Assembly (NCBI GenBank): GCA_024226735.1
Contig: JAAELL010000193.1
Location: 1 to 33,100, forward strand
Source of the DNA: a bacterium
GTDB lineage: Bacteria; Planctomycetota; UBA1135; GCA-002686595
Length of the DNA: 33,100 nt
Reading direction: 5' to 3'
Shown here: in pieces, positions 1 through 8,573 of the stretch
How positions within the stretch are numbered: the stretch's first letter is position 1
Layout: each line of letters starts with the position of its first letter
Notes under the pieces: generated by a model
Told to the model about the DNA's origin: nothing
The model's database searches: none
Seen by the model: only the letters and a program-made list of their open reading frames with translations
Translations under genes and position numbers: made by a program

Positions 1-585
1 ATGATGGCGGGCTTCCGCGAGTGGCTGCCGATCTTCTCGGGCGACAATATCTTCTACTTCATGCAGAAGGGTCACTACTTCCTGCACCTCTCGCGTGACG
101 TGACGCCCGACGCTTTCGCTGCACGCTGTGCCAAGCGAACGGCCGCGCGCGCCGCACGCGGAGCCGACCCCGACCTGGGCGTACGCGAGGGCTTCACGGC
201 CATCCCGCTCGAGTACGCGTACCGCGACGTGCTGGCGACGCTCGGGCATCCCCTAGCCCGCGCCGCGCGCCCCGATTTCCTGACGGGGCGCTTCGTCGCC
301 GACGCCCAAGAGACGGCCGAGGCGCGCCTCCCCGCGGCGCGGGGCGCCGACCGCGTACTCGTGTACGACGGCGAGAACTGCGAATTCGTCGAGCTGCGCC
401 CGGACGGCTTGCGCGCGCTCGAGGCCCTGCGCCGCGCCGGCAGCCTCGCCGCGCTCGCCGAGACGATCGATTCGAGCCGCCCGAACGCGGACCGTGCCCG
501 CGAGAAGCTGATGGCGTTCGCCGCCGAGCTGCACCGCCTGGGAGTCCTGGCCCCGCGCGGGGCGACCGTGACCCAGCCGGTCTGA
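1..585 (+). CDS. Possible RiPP-type maturation protein with C-terminal PqqD-like region, perhaps 5'-partial
   Basis: The frame is open from the first base of the window, so the 194 aa shown may be only the C-terminal part of a longer protein. Residues about 1-40 contain an aromatic stretch (GDNIFYFMQKGHYFLHLSRD). The last 75 residues (VYDGENCEFVELRPDGLRALEAL... to ...AAELHRLGVLAPRG) look like a PqqD-like winged-helix peptide-recognition fold: a short beta pair, then three helices ending in a 'LxRLGVL' motif. I do not recognise the N-terminal part. No CxxxCxxC radical-SAM motif is visible here; if there is one it lies upstream of the window. The next gene, 41 nt away, encodes a small acidic peptide that could be the substrate. 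The role in peptide modification is inferred from this context and the C-terminal shape. Confidence 0.5.
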   Translation: MMAGFREWLPIFSGDNIFYFMQKGHYFLHLSRDVTPDAFAARCAKRTAARAARGADPDLGVREGFTAIPLEYAYRDVLATLGHPLARAARPDFLTGRFVADAQETAEARLPAARGADRVLVYDGENCEFVELRPDGLRALEALRRAGSLAALAETIDSSRPNADRAREKLMAFAAELHRLGVLAPRGATVTQPV

Positions 586-610
586 CCCTCCCCTTCCTGT
601 CCCTGTCCCC

Positions 611-616
611 TACAAT
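611..616 (+). promoter_or_regulatory. Candidate -10 element (TACAAT) before the small peptide gene
   Basis: TACAAT lies 10 nt before the ATG at 627. If it is a -10 box, transcription would start almost at the start codon, giving a nearly leaderless mRNA. That fits the lack of a Shine-Dalgarno sequence before this ATG. No good -35 is visible. The same hexamer followed by C occurs at 1872, before the next secreted-protein gene. Confidence 0.3.
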
Positions 617-626
617 CCCCAACGCC

Positions 627-812
627 ATGCCGAACGACGAGAAGAAGCACGAAGCCCAAGTCCAAGCCCACGCCCAAGCCCAAGCCCAAGACGACGCCAC
701 CGAGACCGAGACCTCGCGGAGCGCCGAGCTCGATTTCGAGGAACTCGACCTGACGGTCGAGCACGTCGAGGAGCGCATCAGCCCTGGCGAGACGAACGTC
801 TTCGACAAGTAG
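627..812 (+). CDS. Small acidic peptide, candidate RiPP precursor
   Basis: This 61-aa peptide has a low-complexity N-terminal stretch (Gln/Ala/His repeats, residues 9-21), an acidic middle, and a more distinctive C-terminus, DLTVEHVEERISPGETNVFDK. It has no signal peptide, membrane segment or cysteine. It lies 41 nt after a gene with a PqqD-like C-terminal region and 9 nt before a multiheme cytochrome c, so it is probably co-transcribed with the latter. Short acidic leaders followed by a short conserved tail are typical of precursors of ribosomally made, modified peptides, and the terminal Phe-Asp-Lys would fit an aromatic-X-X crosslink of the cyclophane type. This is a hypothesis. The frame could also encode an unrelated small acidic protein, and the weak start region leaves some doubt that it is translated. 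Confidence 0.5.
   Translation: MPNDEKKHEAQVQAHAQAQAQDDATETETSRSAELDFEELDLTVEHVEERISPGETNVFDK
655..690 (+). repeat. Hexanucleotide tandem repeat inside the small peptide gene
   Basis: There are six tandem 6-bp units of the form CCCAAG, two of them with single changes (TCCAAG, CCCACG). They encode alternating Gln/Ala/His residues in the N-terminal half of the 61-aa peptide. Because the unit is a multiple of three, copy-number change would alter leader length without breaking the frame. Confidence 0.85.
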
Positions 813-821
813 ACTCTGCCC

Positions 822-1844
822 ATGCGCCCCCTCGTCCTCGCTGCGTTCGCGGCCGCGTCACTGTTCGTTCTGGGTCTCGCCGCGAGCCAGGATCCGGCGG
901 AGCCGAAGGGCACGGACCACGAAGCGTGGCTCGCACGCACGCACTCCGACGGGCGGCTGATTCGCCTCGAGGACACGTCGGGCAACGACTGCATCCGCTG
1001 CCACGAAGAGGTCGGCGAACAGTGGCGCCACGGCACGCACGCTTCGGCGTGGCAGGACGAGCACTACCAGAAGGAGCTCAAGGGGATCCGCAAGAAACAG
1101 AAGTGCTGGGGCTGCCACGTGCCCCAGCCGCTCGCGGCCCAGGGCTTCCCCCAGCGCCCGGAGCCGCGCGCCGAGAACCGCCACCTCGGCATCGACTGCG
1201 TCGCGTGCCATCAGGACGCGGACGGCGAGACGATCCTCGGTCCCTGGGGCCACCGGACGGACGCGCACCCGACGAAGAAGTCGGAGCTCTTCGACGACCA
1301 GGGCGACAGCGCGATGTGCGTCGCGTGTCACGCGACGAGCATCGGCCCGGTCATCGGCATCGCCAAGGACTTCGTCGACACCGACCAGCCCGATCTCGGG
1401 CTCTCGTGCATCGGCTGCCACATGCCGGCTCTCGAGCATCGAGTCGCCAATGACCCCGACGGCGTGAAGGAGTACGAAGTGCGCCGCGGCCGCAGTCACC
1501 GATTGATGACGCCCCGCGATCCCGAGTTCCTGCGCAGCGCCTTTCGCATGAAGGCCAAGCGCGCGGACGGCAAGGCCGTGCTCACGATCTCGAACGAGAC
1601 GGGCCACCGCGTCCCGGGTCTCATGAAGCGCGCGCTCGTCTTCAAGATCAAGCTCTTCGACGCGGGCGGCAAGCTCGTCGGCGAGGCCGAGCACACGATC
1701 GACAACCGCTCGTACCTGCCCGTCGAGGAGGAGCTGGCGATCAGCGTCGAGGGCGAAGGAACGTCCCTCGTCGTCATCGGGCTGCACGAAGCGCCGGGGT
1801 TCAAGCGGCCGATGGAGTTCCTCGACCGGACGTTCGAGCTCTGA
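822..1844 (+). CDS. Secreted five-heme cytochrome c family protein
   Basis: This 340-aa protein has an N-terminal signal sequence (MRPLVLAAFAAASLFVLGLA, then ASQ) and five CxxCH heme-attachment motifs at about residues 57-61 (CIRCH), 95-99 (CWGCH), 126-130 (CVACH), 166-170 (CVACH) and 196-200 (CIGCH). Further histidines between them could be distal ligands. Residues about 235-340 are heme-free and look like a beta-sandwich containing NETGHRVPG, close to the N-x-x-GH-x-x-P motif found after the heme part of many cytochrome c554-like proteins. It should act outside the cytoplasm as an electron carrier or as part of a multiheme reductase; no substrate can be named. The ATG lies 9 nt after the small peptide gene, which suggests one transcript. 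Confidence 0.88.
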   Translation: MRPLVLAAFAAASLFVLGLAASQDPAEPKGTDHEAWLARTHSDGRLIRLEDTSGNDCIRCHEEVGEQWRHGTHASAWQDEHYQKELKGIRKKQKCWGCHVPQPLAAQGFPQRPEPRAENRHLGIDCVACHQDADGETILGPWGHRTDAHPTKKSELFDDQGDSAMCVACHATSIGPVIGIAKDFVDTDQPDLGLSCIGCHMPALEHRVANDPDGVKEYEVRRGRSHRLMTPRDPEFLRSAFRMKAKRADGKAVLTISNETGHRVPGLMKRALVFKIKLFDAGGKLVGEAEHTIDNRSYLPVEEELAISVEGEGTSLVVIGLHEAPGFKRPMEFLDRTFEL

Positions 1845-1871
1845 AGCCCATGATGACTGGGGCCGGTCGCG

Positions 1872-1877
1872 TACAAT
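1872..1877 (+). promoter_or_regulatory. Candidate -10 element (TACAAT) before the beta-helix gene
   Basis: TACAAT lies 27 nt before the ATG at 1899, and a GGAGG ribosome-binding site follows at about 1887. The position fits a short 5' UTR starting near 1884. No clear -35 is visible at 16-18 nt spacing, so this rests on the hexamer and its position. Confidence 0.3.
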
Positions 1878-1898
1878 CGGCGGATCGGAGGAAGCCCC

Positions 1899-4379
1899 AT
1901 GTCACGCCTCGCTCACTGCGTCCTGCTCTTCCCATTTGTCGCGGCGCCCGTAGCCGCCGAAGTGCTCGTCGTCGACCAGAACGGTACGGCTGATTTCACG
2001 ACGATCTCGTCCGCTGTCGCAGCAGCGACGGCCGGCGACACGATCGTCGTGCAAACCGGCGTCTACACGACATTCGATCTCTCGAAGACCTTGCAAGTCG
2101 TCGCAGAACCCGGCGCCGACGTGAGGATCATGGGAACGGCCAGCGTTCGACACCTCCCACCTGGATCGGTCGCCAGGATCGCCGGTATGGAGTTCATCGG
2201 GTGGACCACGGTCATCGACAATGCCGGCAGCGTGGTGCTTCAGGACTGCCGCCTCGACTCCGCCAGCGGACGGGCGCTCCTGGTGCAGAACAGCGACGAC
2301 GTCGTCGTGATCGACTGCTACGGCACGAGTGCGGCCTCGAGTCAGGGATTCCCTGGCATCGAAGTCCTGCACTCGAGCGTCGCCATGTACGGGTGCCACC
2401 TGACGGGTGGACAAGTCTGCGGTGGACCGTCCGGACCGGGCGCACTCGCCGACGACAGTTTCTTGTTTCTCTCCGACTGCGTCCTACGTGGCGGACCTGG
2501 GTGGATCTCCTACTGTGACTGCGGACCCGGCGACGGCGGGGACGGGCTCATCGCCACCGGCGCGAGCGAGATCATCGCGGTCGACACCGACTTCATCGGT
2601 GGCGAAGGCGGGTTGGAAGCCGGCGCTTTCTGTGGTCTTGGTGAGGGCGACGACGGCGCTCCAACCGTAGTGATCCCGCCCGCGACCCTGCACTTCCCCA
2701 CGTCGACGAGTCGTCGACTCTTGCTTCCGACTGGCGCTGTCCAGGGCTCGACCGTGCCGCTGGTCGTGGAGGGGGAGCCCGGAGACGTCGCTCTCCTGCG
2801 CGAGGGATCCGTCAGGACGTTTCGCTACCAATCTGCCCTGTTCGGCGTGGAGCACCTCGATCCTGCGCTCGTCACGACCACGAACCTGGGCACGATCGAC
2901 GGGACAGGGCGGCTCGAAGTGACGGTCCCGGCGCCGGATCTTCCGCCCGGGACCGAGGAGCTGGAGCTAGCTTTTCAACTCGCGGTCGTCGACGCATCCG
3001 GCGACGCGTTCCTCGGATCGCCGGCCGAGCTGGTCGTCGTCGACGCTTTCCCTGGTCATGCGTGCCTGCCCATCGTCTTCGTCGACGCGGACGCGCCGCC
3101 CGGGGGAAACGGCACGAGCTGGTCCACCGCCTTCGACGACCTCAAGAATGCCGTCGATTGGGTCACGGCGAGCCGCGCGCAATGCCTGCCTGGTCCGGTC
3201 GAGTTCTGGGTCGCCGAAGGCACGTACAAGCCCAGTCGTGGCACGCTGGACGACGAGCTCGCCTTCGAGCTCTTGCCGCTCATGCAGCTCTACGGCGGCT
3301 TCGCCGGCGTGGAGACCTCGAGGGACGAGCGCAATCCGAACGCCCATCCGACGATCCTCAGCGGCGATCTCAGCGGGAACGACCTGCCGGGCTTCGGAAA
3401 CCGCAGCGACAACAGCGATGAGATCGTGAGACTGCCCGAGCCCGAGAGCCCCGATCCCGCGGCAGTCGTCATCGACGGCTTCACACTGGGGGGGGCTTCC
3501 GGCGGAGGTGGCGCGATCTACGTGGAAGGGGGATCGCGTGTCGAGGTATCGAACAGCCGAATCGAGGACAATCAGGCGGTGCTGGGTGCGGGCATTCGCG
3601 CGCCGTACGCGCAGGGCTTCGTCGCGAGCACGCTCTTCCTCGGGAATCGAACGACCGGGAACGGCGCTGGCGCGTGGATGAGCGCCGACGTCGCGGTGTA
3701 TGGATGTGCGTTCGTGGAGAACGTCGCCTTGACGAACTACGCTCCCGACGAAGCGATCGGTGGCGGTCTCTACCTGCGCTCGGGTCAAGGCGTCGGCGTG
3801 GTCGCGGGCTGCAAGTTCGTCGGCAACACGGCCGATCGCTTCGGCGGCTGCGCGGTTCCCAATGGGACGGAGATCGCGAGTTGTACTTTCGTGGGGAACG
3901 CCGCCGCAGAAGGAGCCGGCGGTGTTGGCCTCGGGCACGCCAGCCGCTTCTACAGCAACCTTCTCTGGCGCAACTCCCTGAACGGCGTGCAGGACGAGGC
4001 GGCGCAGATCAGTTTCCTCAGTGGAGAAGTCGGCTACTGCCTGATCCAGGGCCTGACCGGTTCGCTCGGGGGCGTGGGCAACATGGGATACGATCCGCGG
4101 TTCGTCGACATGGATGGACCAGACGGTGTGCTCGGCACGCTCGACGACGACCTGCGCCTGCGTTACGAGTCACCGTGCATCGATGCCGGGCGCAACGCCG
4201 CGTTGCCCGAAGATGTCCCCGATCTCGATGGCGACGGCGACTTCAGCGAGCTCTTGCCGCTCGACCTCACGGGTCGCCCGCGATTCGTGGACATGGCGCT
4301 GATCCGCGACCTCGGGCTCGGGCCCGGATCAGTCAGCGACATCGGCGCATACGAACGCGCGTCACCGAACGCGCCGTGA
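1899..4379 (+). CDS. Secreted protein with two right-handed beta-helix domains
   Basis: The protein is 826 aa with a signal peptide ending near AAPVAA-EV. Residues about 22-250 form a first parallel beta-helix of the pectate-lyase type, opening with a 'DFTTISSAVAAATAGDTIVVQTGVY' pattern. Residues about 265-385 look like an Ig-like or beta-sandwich linker. A second beta-helix runs from about residue 393 (VFVDADAPPGGNGTSWSTAFDDL) and has the closing signature of the choice-of-anchor Q type (DPRFVD ... SPCIDAGR ... D-GAYE). An Asp-rich DLDGDGDFSE stretch near the end may bind calcium. No catalytic residues are evident, so a polysaccharide-binding or surface role is as likely as lyase activity. 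A GGAGG site 8 nt upstream supports the ATG. Its stop is 7 nt from the stop of the convergent kinase gene. G+C looks lower than in the nuo genes. Confidence 0.85.
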   Translation: MSRLAHCVLLFPFVAAPVAAEVLVVDQNGTADFTTISSAVAAATAGDTIVVQTGVYTTFDLSKTLQVVAEPGADVRIMGTASVRHLPPGSVARIAGMEFIGWTTVIDNAGSVVLQDCRLDSASGRALLVQNSDDVVVIDCYGTSAASSQGFPGIEVLHSSVAMYGCHLTGGQVCGGPSGPGALADDSFLFLSDCVLRGGPGWISYCDCGPGDGGDGLIATGASEIIAVDTDFIGGEGGLEAGAFCGLGEGDDGAPTVVIPPATLHFPTSTSRRLLLPTGAVQGSTVPLVVEGEPGDVALLREGSVRTFRYQSALFGVEHLDPALVTTTNLGTIDGTGRLEVTVPAPDLPPGTEELELAFQLAVVDASGDAFLGSPAELVVVDAFPGHACLPIVFVDADAPPGGNGTSWSTAFDDLKNAVDWVTASRAQCLPGPVEFWVAEGTYKPSRGTLDDELAFELLPLMQLYGGFAGVETSRDERNPNAHPTILSGDLSGNDLPGFGNRSDNSDEIVRLPEPESPDPAAVVIDGFTLGGASGGGGAIYVEGGSRVEVSNSRIEDNQAVLGAGIRAPYAQGFVASTLFLGNRTTGNGAGAWMSADVAVYGCAFVENVALTNYAPDEAIGGGLYLRSGQGVGVVAGCKFVGNTADRFGGCAVPNGTEIASCTFVGNAAAEGAGGVGLGHASRFYSNLLWRNSLNGVQDEAAQISFLSGEVGYCLIQGLTGSLGGVGNMGYDPRFVDMDGPDGVLGTLDDDLRLRYESPCIDAGRNAALPEDVPDLDGDGDFSELLPLDLTGRPRFVDMALIRDLGLGPGSVSDIGAYERASPNAP

Positions 4380-4386
4380 CGTAGGG

Positions 4387-7194
4387 TCACTGAATCCGCG
4401 CCCGCAGCTCCCGCGCCTCTTCCTTGCGCCCGGTCGCCTCGCAGATCTCGGCCAGGAGGGTGAGCGCCTTGCTCACCTCCTCCTCCTCGGGCTCGGGTTC
4501 GGCGAAGGCGAGGACGGCACGCAGCTCCGACTCGGCGGAGTCGACGTCGTCGAGCGCGTGGCGGATCTGCGCGCGCGCGAGCGCGATGCGCGCGCGGCGC
4601 TTGCCCGCGCGGCCGCCAAGCGAGCACCACGCCTCGTATCCATCGAGCGCATCGAGCGCGCGGCCGTACTCACCCATCGCCTGCAGGCTCTGGTAGCGGC
4701 GCGCGTGGCTCGTGCCGACGAACGGGCTGCTCGCCTCCATCACGCTCGACTGCTTGGCGATCAGGTCGCTGCCCTCGATGACGTCGATCACGTTCGCCCA
4801 CTCCTCGAGCCGGTACCAGTAGCCGGCTTCGTTGGCGCGCATCACGACGACGTTCTTGTCCGTCGGTGAGGTGATGGACTCGAGATCGTCGGCCAGCCGG
4901 CGGTACTCCTCCGCGGCCGAGCGGTAGTTGCCGCGCTCGGCGTTGAGGCCGGCGAGGTTCGCGCGGGCGCCGAGGGCGAGCGCGCTCTTGGGGCCCCAGA
5001 CCGTGACCGCCTTCTCGATCGCCTCGTCGTAGAGCGCCTCGGCAGCAGCGAGCCGACCCGCCTTCTTGTGCACGAGGCCGAGGTTCAAGATCGCCCGGAT
5101 CAGGTTCGGGTCGAGCGGGTCGAGGTGCTCGCGCAGGACGCCGATCGCGCCCTCGAAGTGCGGCGCGGCCTCGTCGGGCTGGCCCGCGTTCAAGTACGTC
5201 GTGCCGAGGCTGATGCGCGCCTTCGCGACTTCGACCGGGTCGACGTCCTCGAGCTGTTCGAGCAGCTCGATGTGCCGAAGCCGCAGCGCCATCGCCTTCT
5301 CGCGCTGATGGCGAGTGTCGTAGAGATGGGCGAGCTCCGAGACGAACGGGACGAGCTCCGCGACGTCGCCCCCATGCACCTCTTCCGCGATCGACAGCGC
5401 CGACTTCAAGTGTTCCTCGGCGGGCTCGTACTCGCCGAGCGTGCGCAGCGCGCGCGAGAGGAAGAACAACGCATTCGCGTGCTCGGTCCGGTAGCCGGTT
5501 CCCTCTTGCGCCGCCAAAAAGTCGACCGCGGCCGACAGGTGCGGTCGGGCGGCGTCGTACTTCTGGAACCCGACCAGGATCTGGCCGACGGCCGCCTGGA
5601 TGCGTGCGCGCGAACCCGGTCGCTCCTCCAACCCGCTCTCGATCGTCGCGGCGCCGCGCAGCAAGAGTTCGTCGGCGAGCGGCATCTTGCCCTTGTTGCG
5701 CTCCGGCGACGCCTCGTGGTAGTTGGTGAGGAAGAACTGGAGGACGTCGGTCAGCTCCTTGTTGCTGCGATCCGCGACCGCGCGCGCTTCGGTCGCCTCG
5801 GCCTCGGCGCGCCGGGCAGCGAGCCGCGCCATCTGCTCCTGGAGCAGGATCGTCTCGAGAAAGACCTGGGCGTCGACCGACTCCTGCTTCGCCTTCTGCT
5901 CCGCCTTCAGGCTCGTCTCGAGCCGCTCGGAGTAGCGTGCCTCGACGACGAGCAACCCGGTGGGTATGCCCGCGACGAGCAGGAAGCCCAGCGCGAACGC
6001 CGTCGCAAGCACCGGATTGCGCTGCGTCCAGCGCAGGCTGCGCACGAGAGCGCCGGGCGGTCGCGCTTCGATCGGGCGCTTCGCCCGCACGTTGTCGAGG
6101 TCGCGCGCGAACGCCGCCGCGCTCGCGTAGCGGTCCTGGGCGCGACGCGCCATCGCCGCCAAGCAAACCGTCTGCACGTCGTCCGGCACGCGACGGTTGC
6201 GGGCGTGGATCGAGTCGATCGCGCCGCGCAGAATCGCGGCCTGCGTCTGCAGCGTGCTGTCGCCCGAGAACGGGATCTGCAGCGTGAGTAGCTCGTACAG
6301 CGTCACGCCCAGCGAGTACACGTCGGTCGCGTTGTCGAGGTCGCGCGCCTCGACCTGTTCGGGCGACATGTAGACCAAGGTGCCAACGGGCGAACCGGTC
6401 TTCGTCACGCGCCGCTGTGGGTCGGGGTCCGCGGAGGAGGTCAGCCCGAAGTCGAGCAAGATCGCGCGTCCATCCGGGCCGACAACGATGTTCGAGGGCT
6501 TGACGTCGCGGTGCAGGATGCCGCGTTCGTGGGCGTGTGCGAGCGCCACGCCGACCTGCTGCACGACGCCGAGGCAGGCGTCGACCCAGCTCCCGCGGAA
6601 CACGTCGGGCAACTGCGCGGTGGCGACCTCGTCCGCCCCGTCCGTCGCGCGCAGCACGTCCCACAGGTCGCGCCCCGTCAGGCTCTCGGGCGCGCGACCG
6701 GCAAGTTCACGCAGCACCTCGGCGAGCGAGCGGCCCTCGAGCAGCTCCATCGCGAAGTAGGGCACGCCATCCTGCTCGCCGACCGTGTGGATCGCCACGA
6801 TGCCCGGATGGTGAAGCTGCGCGATCGCCTCGATCTCGCGCTGGAAACGCTCGCGCGCACCCTCGAAGAACAGGTGTTCGGGCCGGATCAGCTTGACGGC
6901 GACCTCGCGGCCCAGGCTCACCTGGCGCGCGCGAAACACGACCCCCATTCCGCCACCGCCCAAACGCTCGAGGAGGTGGAAATCGCCCAGGCGTTCGGGA
7001 AACTCGGGCGAGCGCGTCACGCGGCTCGTCTCGAGGCTGGCGACGAAGCGCATGCGCGCGCGCAGCTCTTCGGCGAGCTCCGGATGGTCGGCGCACGCCG
7101 CCTCGATCGCCCGCGACCAGTCCTCCCGCGGCCGCTCGAGGCAGCTCGCCATCAACTCTTCGACAGGATCCGCTCGAGGGTCGTCCGAGGCCAT
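4387..7194 (-). CDS. Membrane-anchored serine/threonine protein kinase with TPR domain
   Basis: With the ATG at 7194 (GGAG 7-10 nt upstream) the protein has 935 aa. A frame up to 7287 exists but would run over the divergent sigma gene's promoter. Residues 1-60 are a helical Glu/Ala-rich segment common ahead of planctomycete kinases. The Hanks-type kinase domain covers about 71-370: Gly loop GGGGMG (79-84), catalytic Lys101, HRDVKPSN (228-235), DFG (248-250) and SPEQ (277-280), so all key residues are present. A transmembrane helix lies at about 393-417, followed by a coiled coil and many tetratricopeptide repeats to the C-terminus. The kinase is therefore cytoplasmic and the TPR part is probably on the other side of the membrane. 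It faces an ECF sigma gene; kinases of this architecture are often paired with ECF sigma factors in planctomycetes and may control them by phosphorylation. Confidence 0.92.
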   Translation of the reverse strand: MASDDPRADPVEELMASCLERPREDWSRAIEAACADHPELAEELRARMRFVASLETSRVTRSPEFPERLGDFHLLERLGGGGMGVVFRARQVSLGREVAVKLIRPEHLFFEGARERFQREIEAIAQLHHPGIVAIHTVGEQDGVPYFAMELLEGRSLAEVLRELAGRAPESLTGRDLWDVLRATDGADEVATAQLPDVFRGSWVDACLGVVQQVGVALAHAHERGILHRDVKPSNIVVGPDGRAILLDFGLTSSADPDPQRRVTKTGSPVGTLVYMSPEQVEARDLDNATDVYSLGVTLYELLTLQIPFSGDSTLQTQAAILRGAIDSIHARNRRVPDDVQTVCLAAMARRAQDRYASAAAFARDLDNVRAKRPIEARPPGALVRSLRWTQRNPVLATAFALGFLLVAGIPTGLLVVEARYSERLETSLKAEQKAKQESVDAQVFLETILLQEQMARLAARRAEAEATEARAVADRSNKELTDVLQFFLTNYHEASPERNKGKMPLADELLLRGAATIESGLEERPGSRARIQAAVGQILVGFQKYDAARPHLSAAVDFLAAQEGTGYRTEHANALFFLSRALRTLGEYEPAEEHLKSALSIAEEVHGGDVAELVPFVSELAHLYDTRHQREKAMALRLRHIELLEQLEDVDPVEVAKARISLGTTYLNAGQPDEAAPHFEGAIGVLREHLDPLDPNLIRAILNLGLVHKKAGRLAAAEALYDEAIEKAVTVWGPKSALALGARANLAGLNAERGNYRSAAEEYRRLADDLESITSPTDKNVVVMRANEAGYWYRLEEWANVIDVIEGSDLIAKQSSVMEASSPFVGTSHARRYQSLQAMGEYGRALDALDGYEAWCSLGGRAGKRRARIALARAQIRHALDDVDSAESELRAVLAFAEPEPEEEEVSKALTLLAEICEATGRKEEARELRARIQ

Positions 7195-7238
7195 GCGCTC
7201 CACCCGTGACCGGGTCTCCTCTCGAACGAAGCTCGTGC

Positions 7239-7244
7239 TACGAT
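7239..7244 (+). promoter_or_regulatory. Candidate -10 element in the kinase/sigma divergent region
   Basis: TACGAT, followed by C, lies 41 nt before the sigma factor ATG, in the 85-nt region between the divergent kinase and sigma genes. It resembles the TACAATC sites at 611 and 1872. No convincing -35 is seen. Confidence 0.22.
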
Positions 7245-7279
7245 CGCACGCTCCGGTTCGGAATTCCGCCGGCGGAAGG

Positions 7280-7885
7280 ATGCCCAAGGATACTCAATCT
7301 CTGGCAGAGCAGGCCTCGCGCGGCGATGCTGCCGCGATCGAGTCGCTGCTCGCCGAATACCTACCGGCGATCAAGCGCTATCTGCGCAAGAACGCACCGC
7401 GGCAGGTGCTCGCGCGCGAGACCGAGTCGGACCTGGCCCAGTCGGTGTGCCGCGAGGCCCTCTACCAGCTGGGCCGCGAGCGATTCGAGTACCGCGGCGA
7501 GGCCGAGTTCAGGCAGTGGTTCTACCGCGCGGCGGAGCTCAAGCTGAAGAACCGCCTGCGCTTCTACAACGCGGATCGTCGCAACGCCGATCGCGAGACG
7601 GGGCGCGGTGCCGCCTCCGCGCTCGAAGGGCCGGCGCGCGAGAGCCTCTACCGCTCGATCCTCTCGCCGAGCGCGGCGGCGGTGAAGAACGAGGACATGG
7701 AACGCTTCGGCGAAGCACTCGACGGTCTCGACGAGCGCGGCCGCGCGATCGTGATCCTGTACTACCTCGACGGTCTCGGACACGCTGCGATCGCCGAGCA
7801 GTTCGGCATCACCGAGAGCCACTCGCGCACGCTCCTCTCGCGCAGCCTCGCGCGGCTGGCGCGCCTCGCGCGGCCGAATCCCTGA
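7280..7885 (+). CDS. ECF-type RNA polymerase sigma factor
   Basis: The ATG at 7280, directly after GGCGGAAGG, gives 201 aa. Region 2 is visible at about residues 45-100 ([18 protein letters not shown] ... [19 protein letters not shown]), with the DLAQSV core-binding motif. Region 4 lies at about 148-197 ([44 protein letters not shown]) and is a helix-turn-helix for -35 recognition. There is no C-terminal extension and no anti-sigma gene next to it. The divergent serine/threonine kinase is the likely partner, as in kinase-associated ECF groups known from planctomycetes. Which promoters it controls cannot be read from the window. Confidence 0.9.
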   Translation: MPKDTQSLAEQASRGDAAAIESLLAEYLPAIKRYLRKNAPRQVLARETESDLAQSVCREALYQLGRERFEYRGEAEFRQWFYRAAELKLKNRLRFYNADRRNADRETGRGAASALEGPARESLYRSILSPSAAAVKNEDMERFGEALDGLDERGRAIVILYYLDGLGHAAIAEQFGITESHSRTLLSRSLARLARLARPNP

Positions 7886-7912
7886 AGCACGGGTCAGCAC
7901 GCGGGGAACGAC

Positions 7913-7954
7913 GGTCCCCCGCGAGTCGAGCGTGCTCCTCACCCGCGGGGGACC
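7913..7954 (+). terminator. Hairpin after the sigma factor gene
   Basis: A perfect 11-bp inverted repeat, GGTCCCCCGCG (7913-7923) and CGCGGGGGACC (7944-7954), has a 20-nt loop and starts 27 nt after the sigma stop codon. There is no T-run after it, so it may act as a processing or stability element, or as a terminator that does not need a U-tract. A similar hairpin lies at the same distance after nuoN. Confidence 0.45.
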
Positions 7955-8186
7955 TTGCATCCGATCACACCAGCCGACGCCAGGGAGCGACGGGCGGCAT
8001 GACTTTCCTTCGGAGTTCAGCGGCGCGCCTCTCGGTACGCCACGTAGATCGATAGGCGGCCAATAGCGACCGACTACGCTCGTGAGGCAAAAAACAGTCC
8101 CGTGATAGTCAGATCGAGGTAACACGCCCACTGGGGTCCCGCGCCCGAGCTGGCCGGCTCTGACGCGATGTAGTAGCCTGTCGTTC
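7955..8186. other. Non-coding stretch upstream of the first BlaI-type gene
   Basis: Beyond the hairpin at 7913-7954 this stretch holds no frame with protein-like composition. A single TGTAGTA at 8169-8175 matches one half of the BlaI operator consensus but has no matching TACTACA half, so an operator is not supported. I see nothing else that can be named. Confidence 0.5.
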
Positions 8187-8573
8187 GTGCCCCGCCATCC
8201 AGCGATCAGCGAGACCGAGATGCACGTCCTCAAGGTCCTCTGGGACGAAGACGCGGGAACGGTGCGCGAGATCCGGGACCTTCTGCGCAAACGTCGCCGG
8301 CGCTGGGCGTACACCACGGTCCAGACGCTCTTGAACCGTCTGCGCGAGAAAGGCTACGTCGCGCGCGACGAGAGCGGCATGGCGCACGTGTTTCGCGCGG
8401 CGGTCACGCGCGATCGGCTGATCGGTTGGCGCTTGAAGGAGCTCGCCGATCAGGTCTGCGAGGGCGCGTCGACGCCGCTCGTCTTGAATCTCGTGCAATC
8501 GCAGCCGCTCTCGGACGACGACATCGCCAAGCTCCGCCGGCTCCTGGATCAGGCCGAGGCTTCGGACTCATGA
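8187..8573 (+). CDS. BlaI/MecI-family transcriptional repressor
   Basis: The protein has 128 aa from a GTG start and covers the full family length. The N-terminal winged helix is clear: PAISETEMHVLKVLWDEDAGTVREIRDLL, then the recognition helix in WAYTTVQTLLNRLREKGYVARD, which matches the family core 'W-a-tTV-TLL-RL-kKG'. The C-terminal helices (about 75-128) would form the dimer. In classical systems BlaI represses beta-lactamase or stress genes until the BlaR1/MecR1 membrane protease cleaves it. No BlaR1 gene is adjacent here. The downstream gene overlaps by ATGA, so the two are probably co-translated. The target genes are unknown. Confidence 0.88.
   Translation: MPRHPAISETEMHVLKVLWDEDAGTVREIRDLLRKRRRRWAYTTVQTLLNRLREKGYVARDESGMAHVFRAAVTRDRLIGWRLKELADQVCEGASTPLVLNLVQSQPLSDDDIAKLRRLLDQAEASDS

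Noticed and set aside
4670..6664. 664-aa minus-strand frame inside the kinase gene
   Set aside because: It is the alternative frame of the kinase and TPR gene, Arg/Ala/Gly-rich without motifs, while the other frame has all kinase motifs.
8169..8175. TGTAGTA as a BlaI operator before the first repressor gene
   Set aside because: Only one half-site is present, without the inverted partner at the usual spacing.
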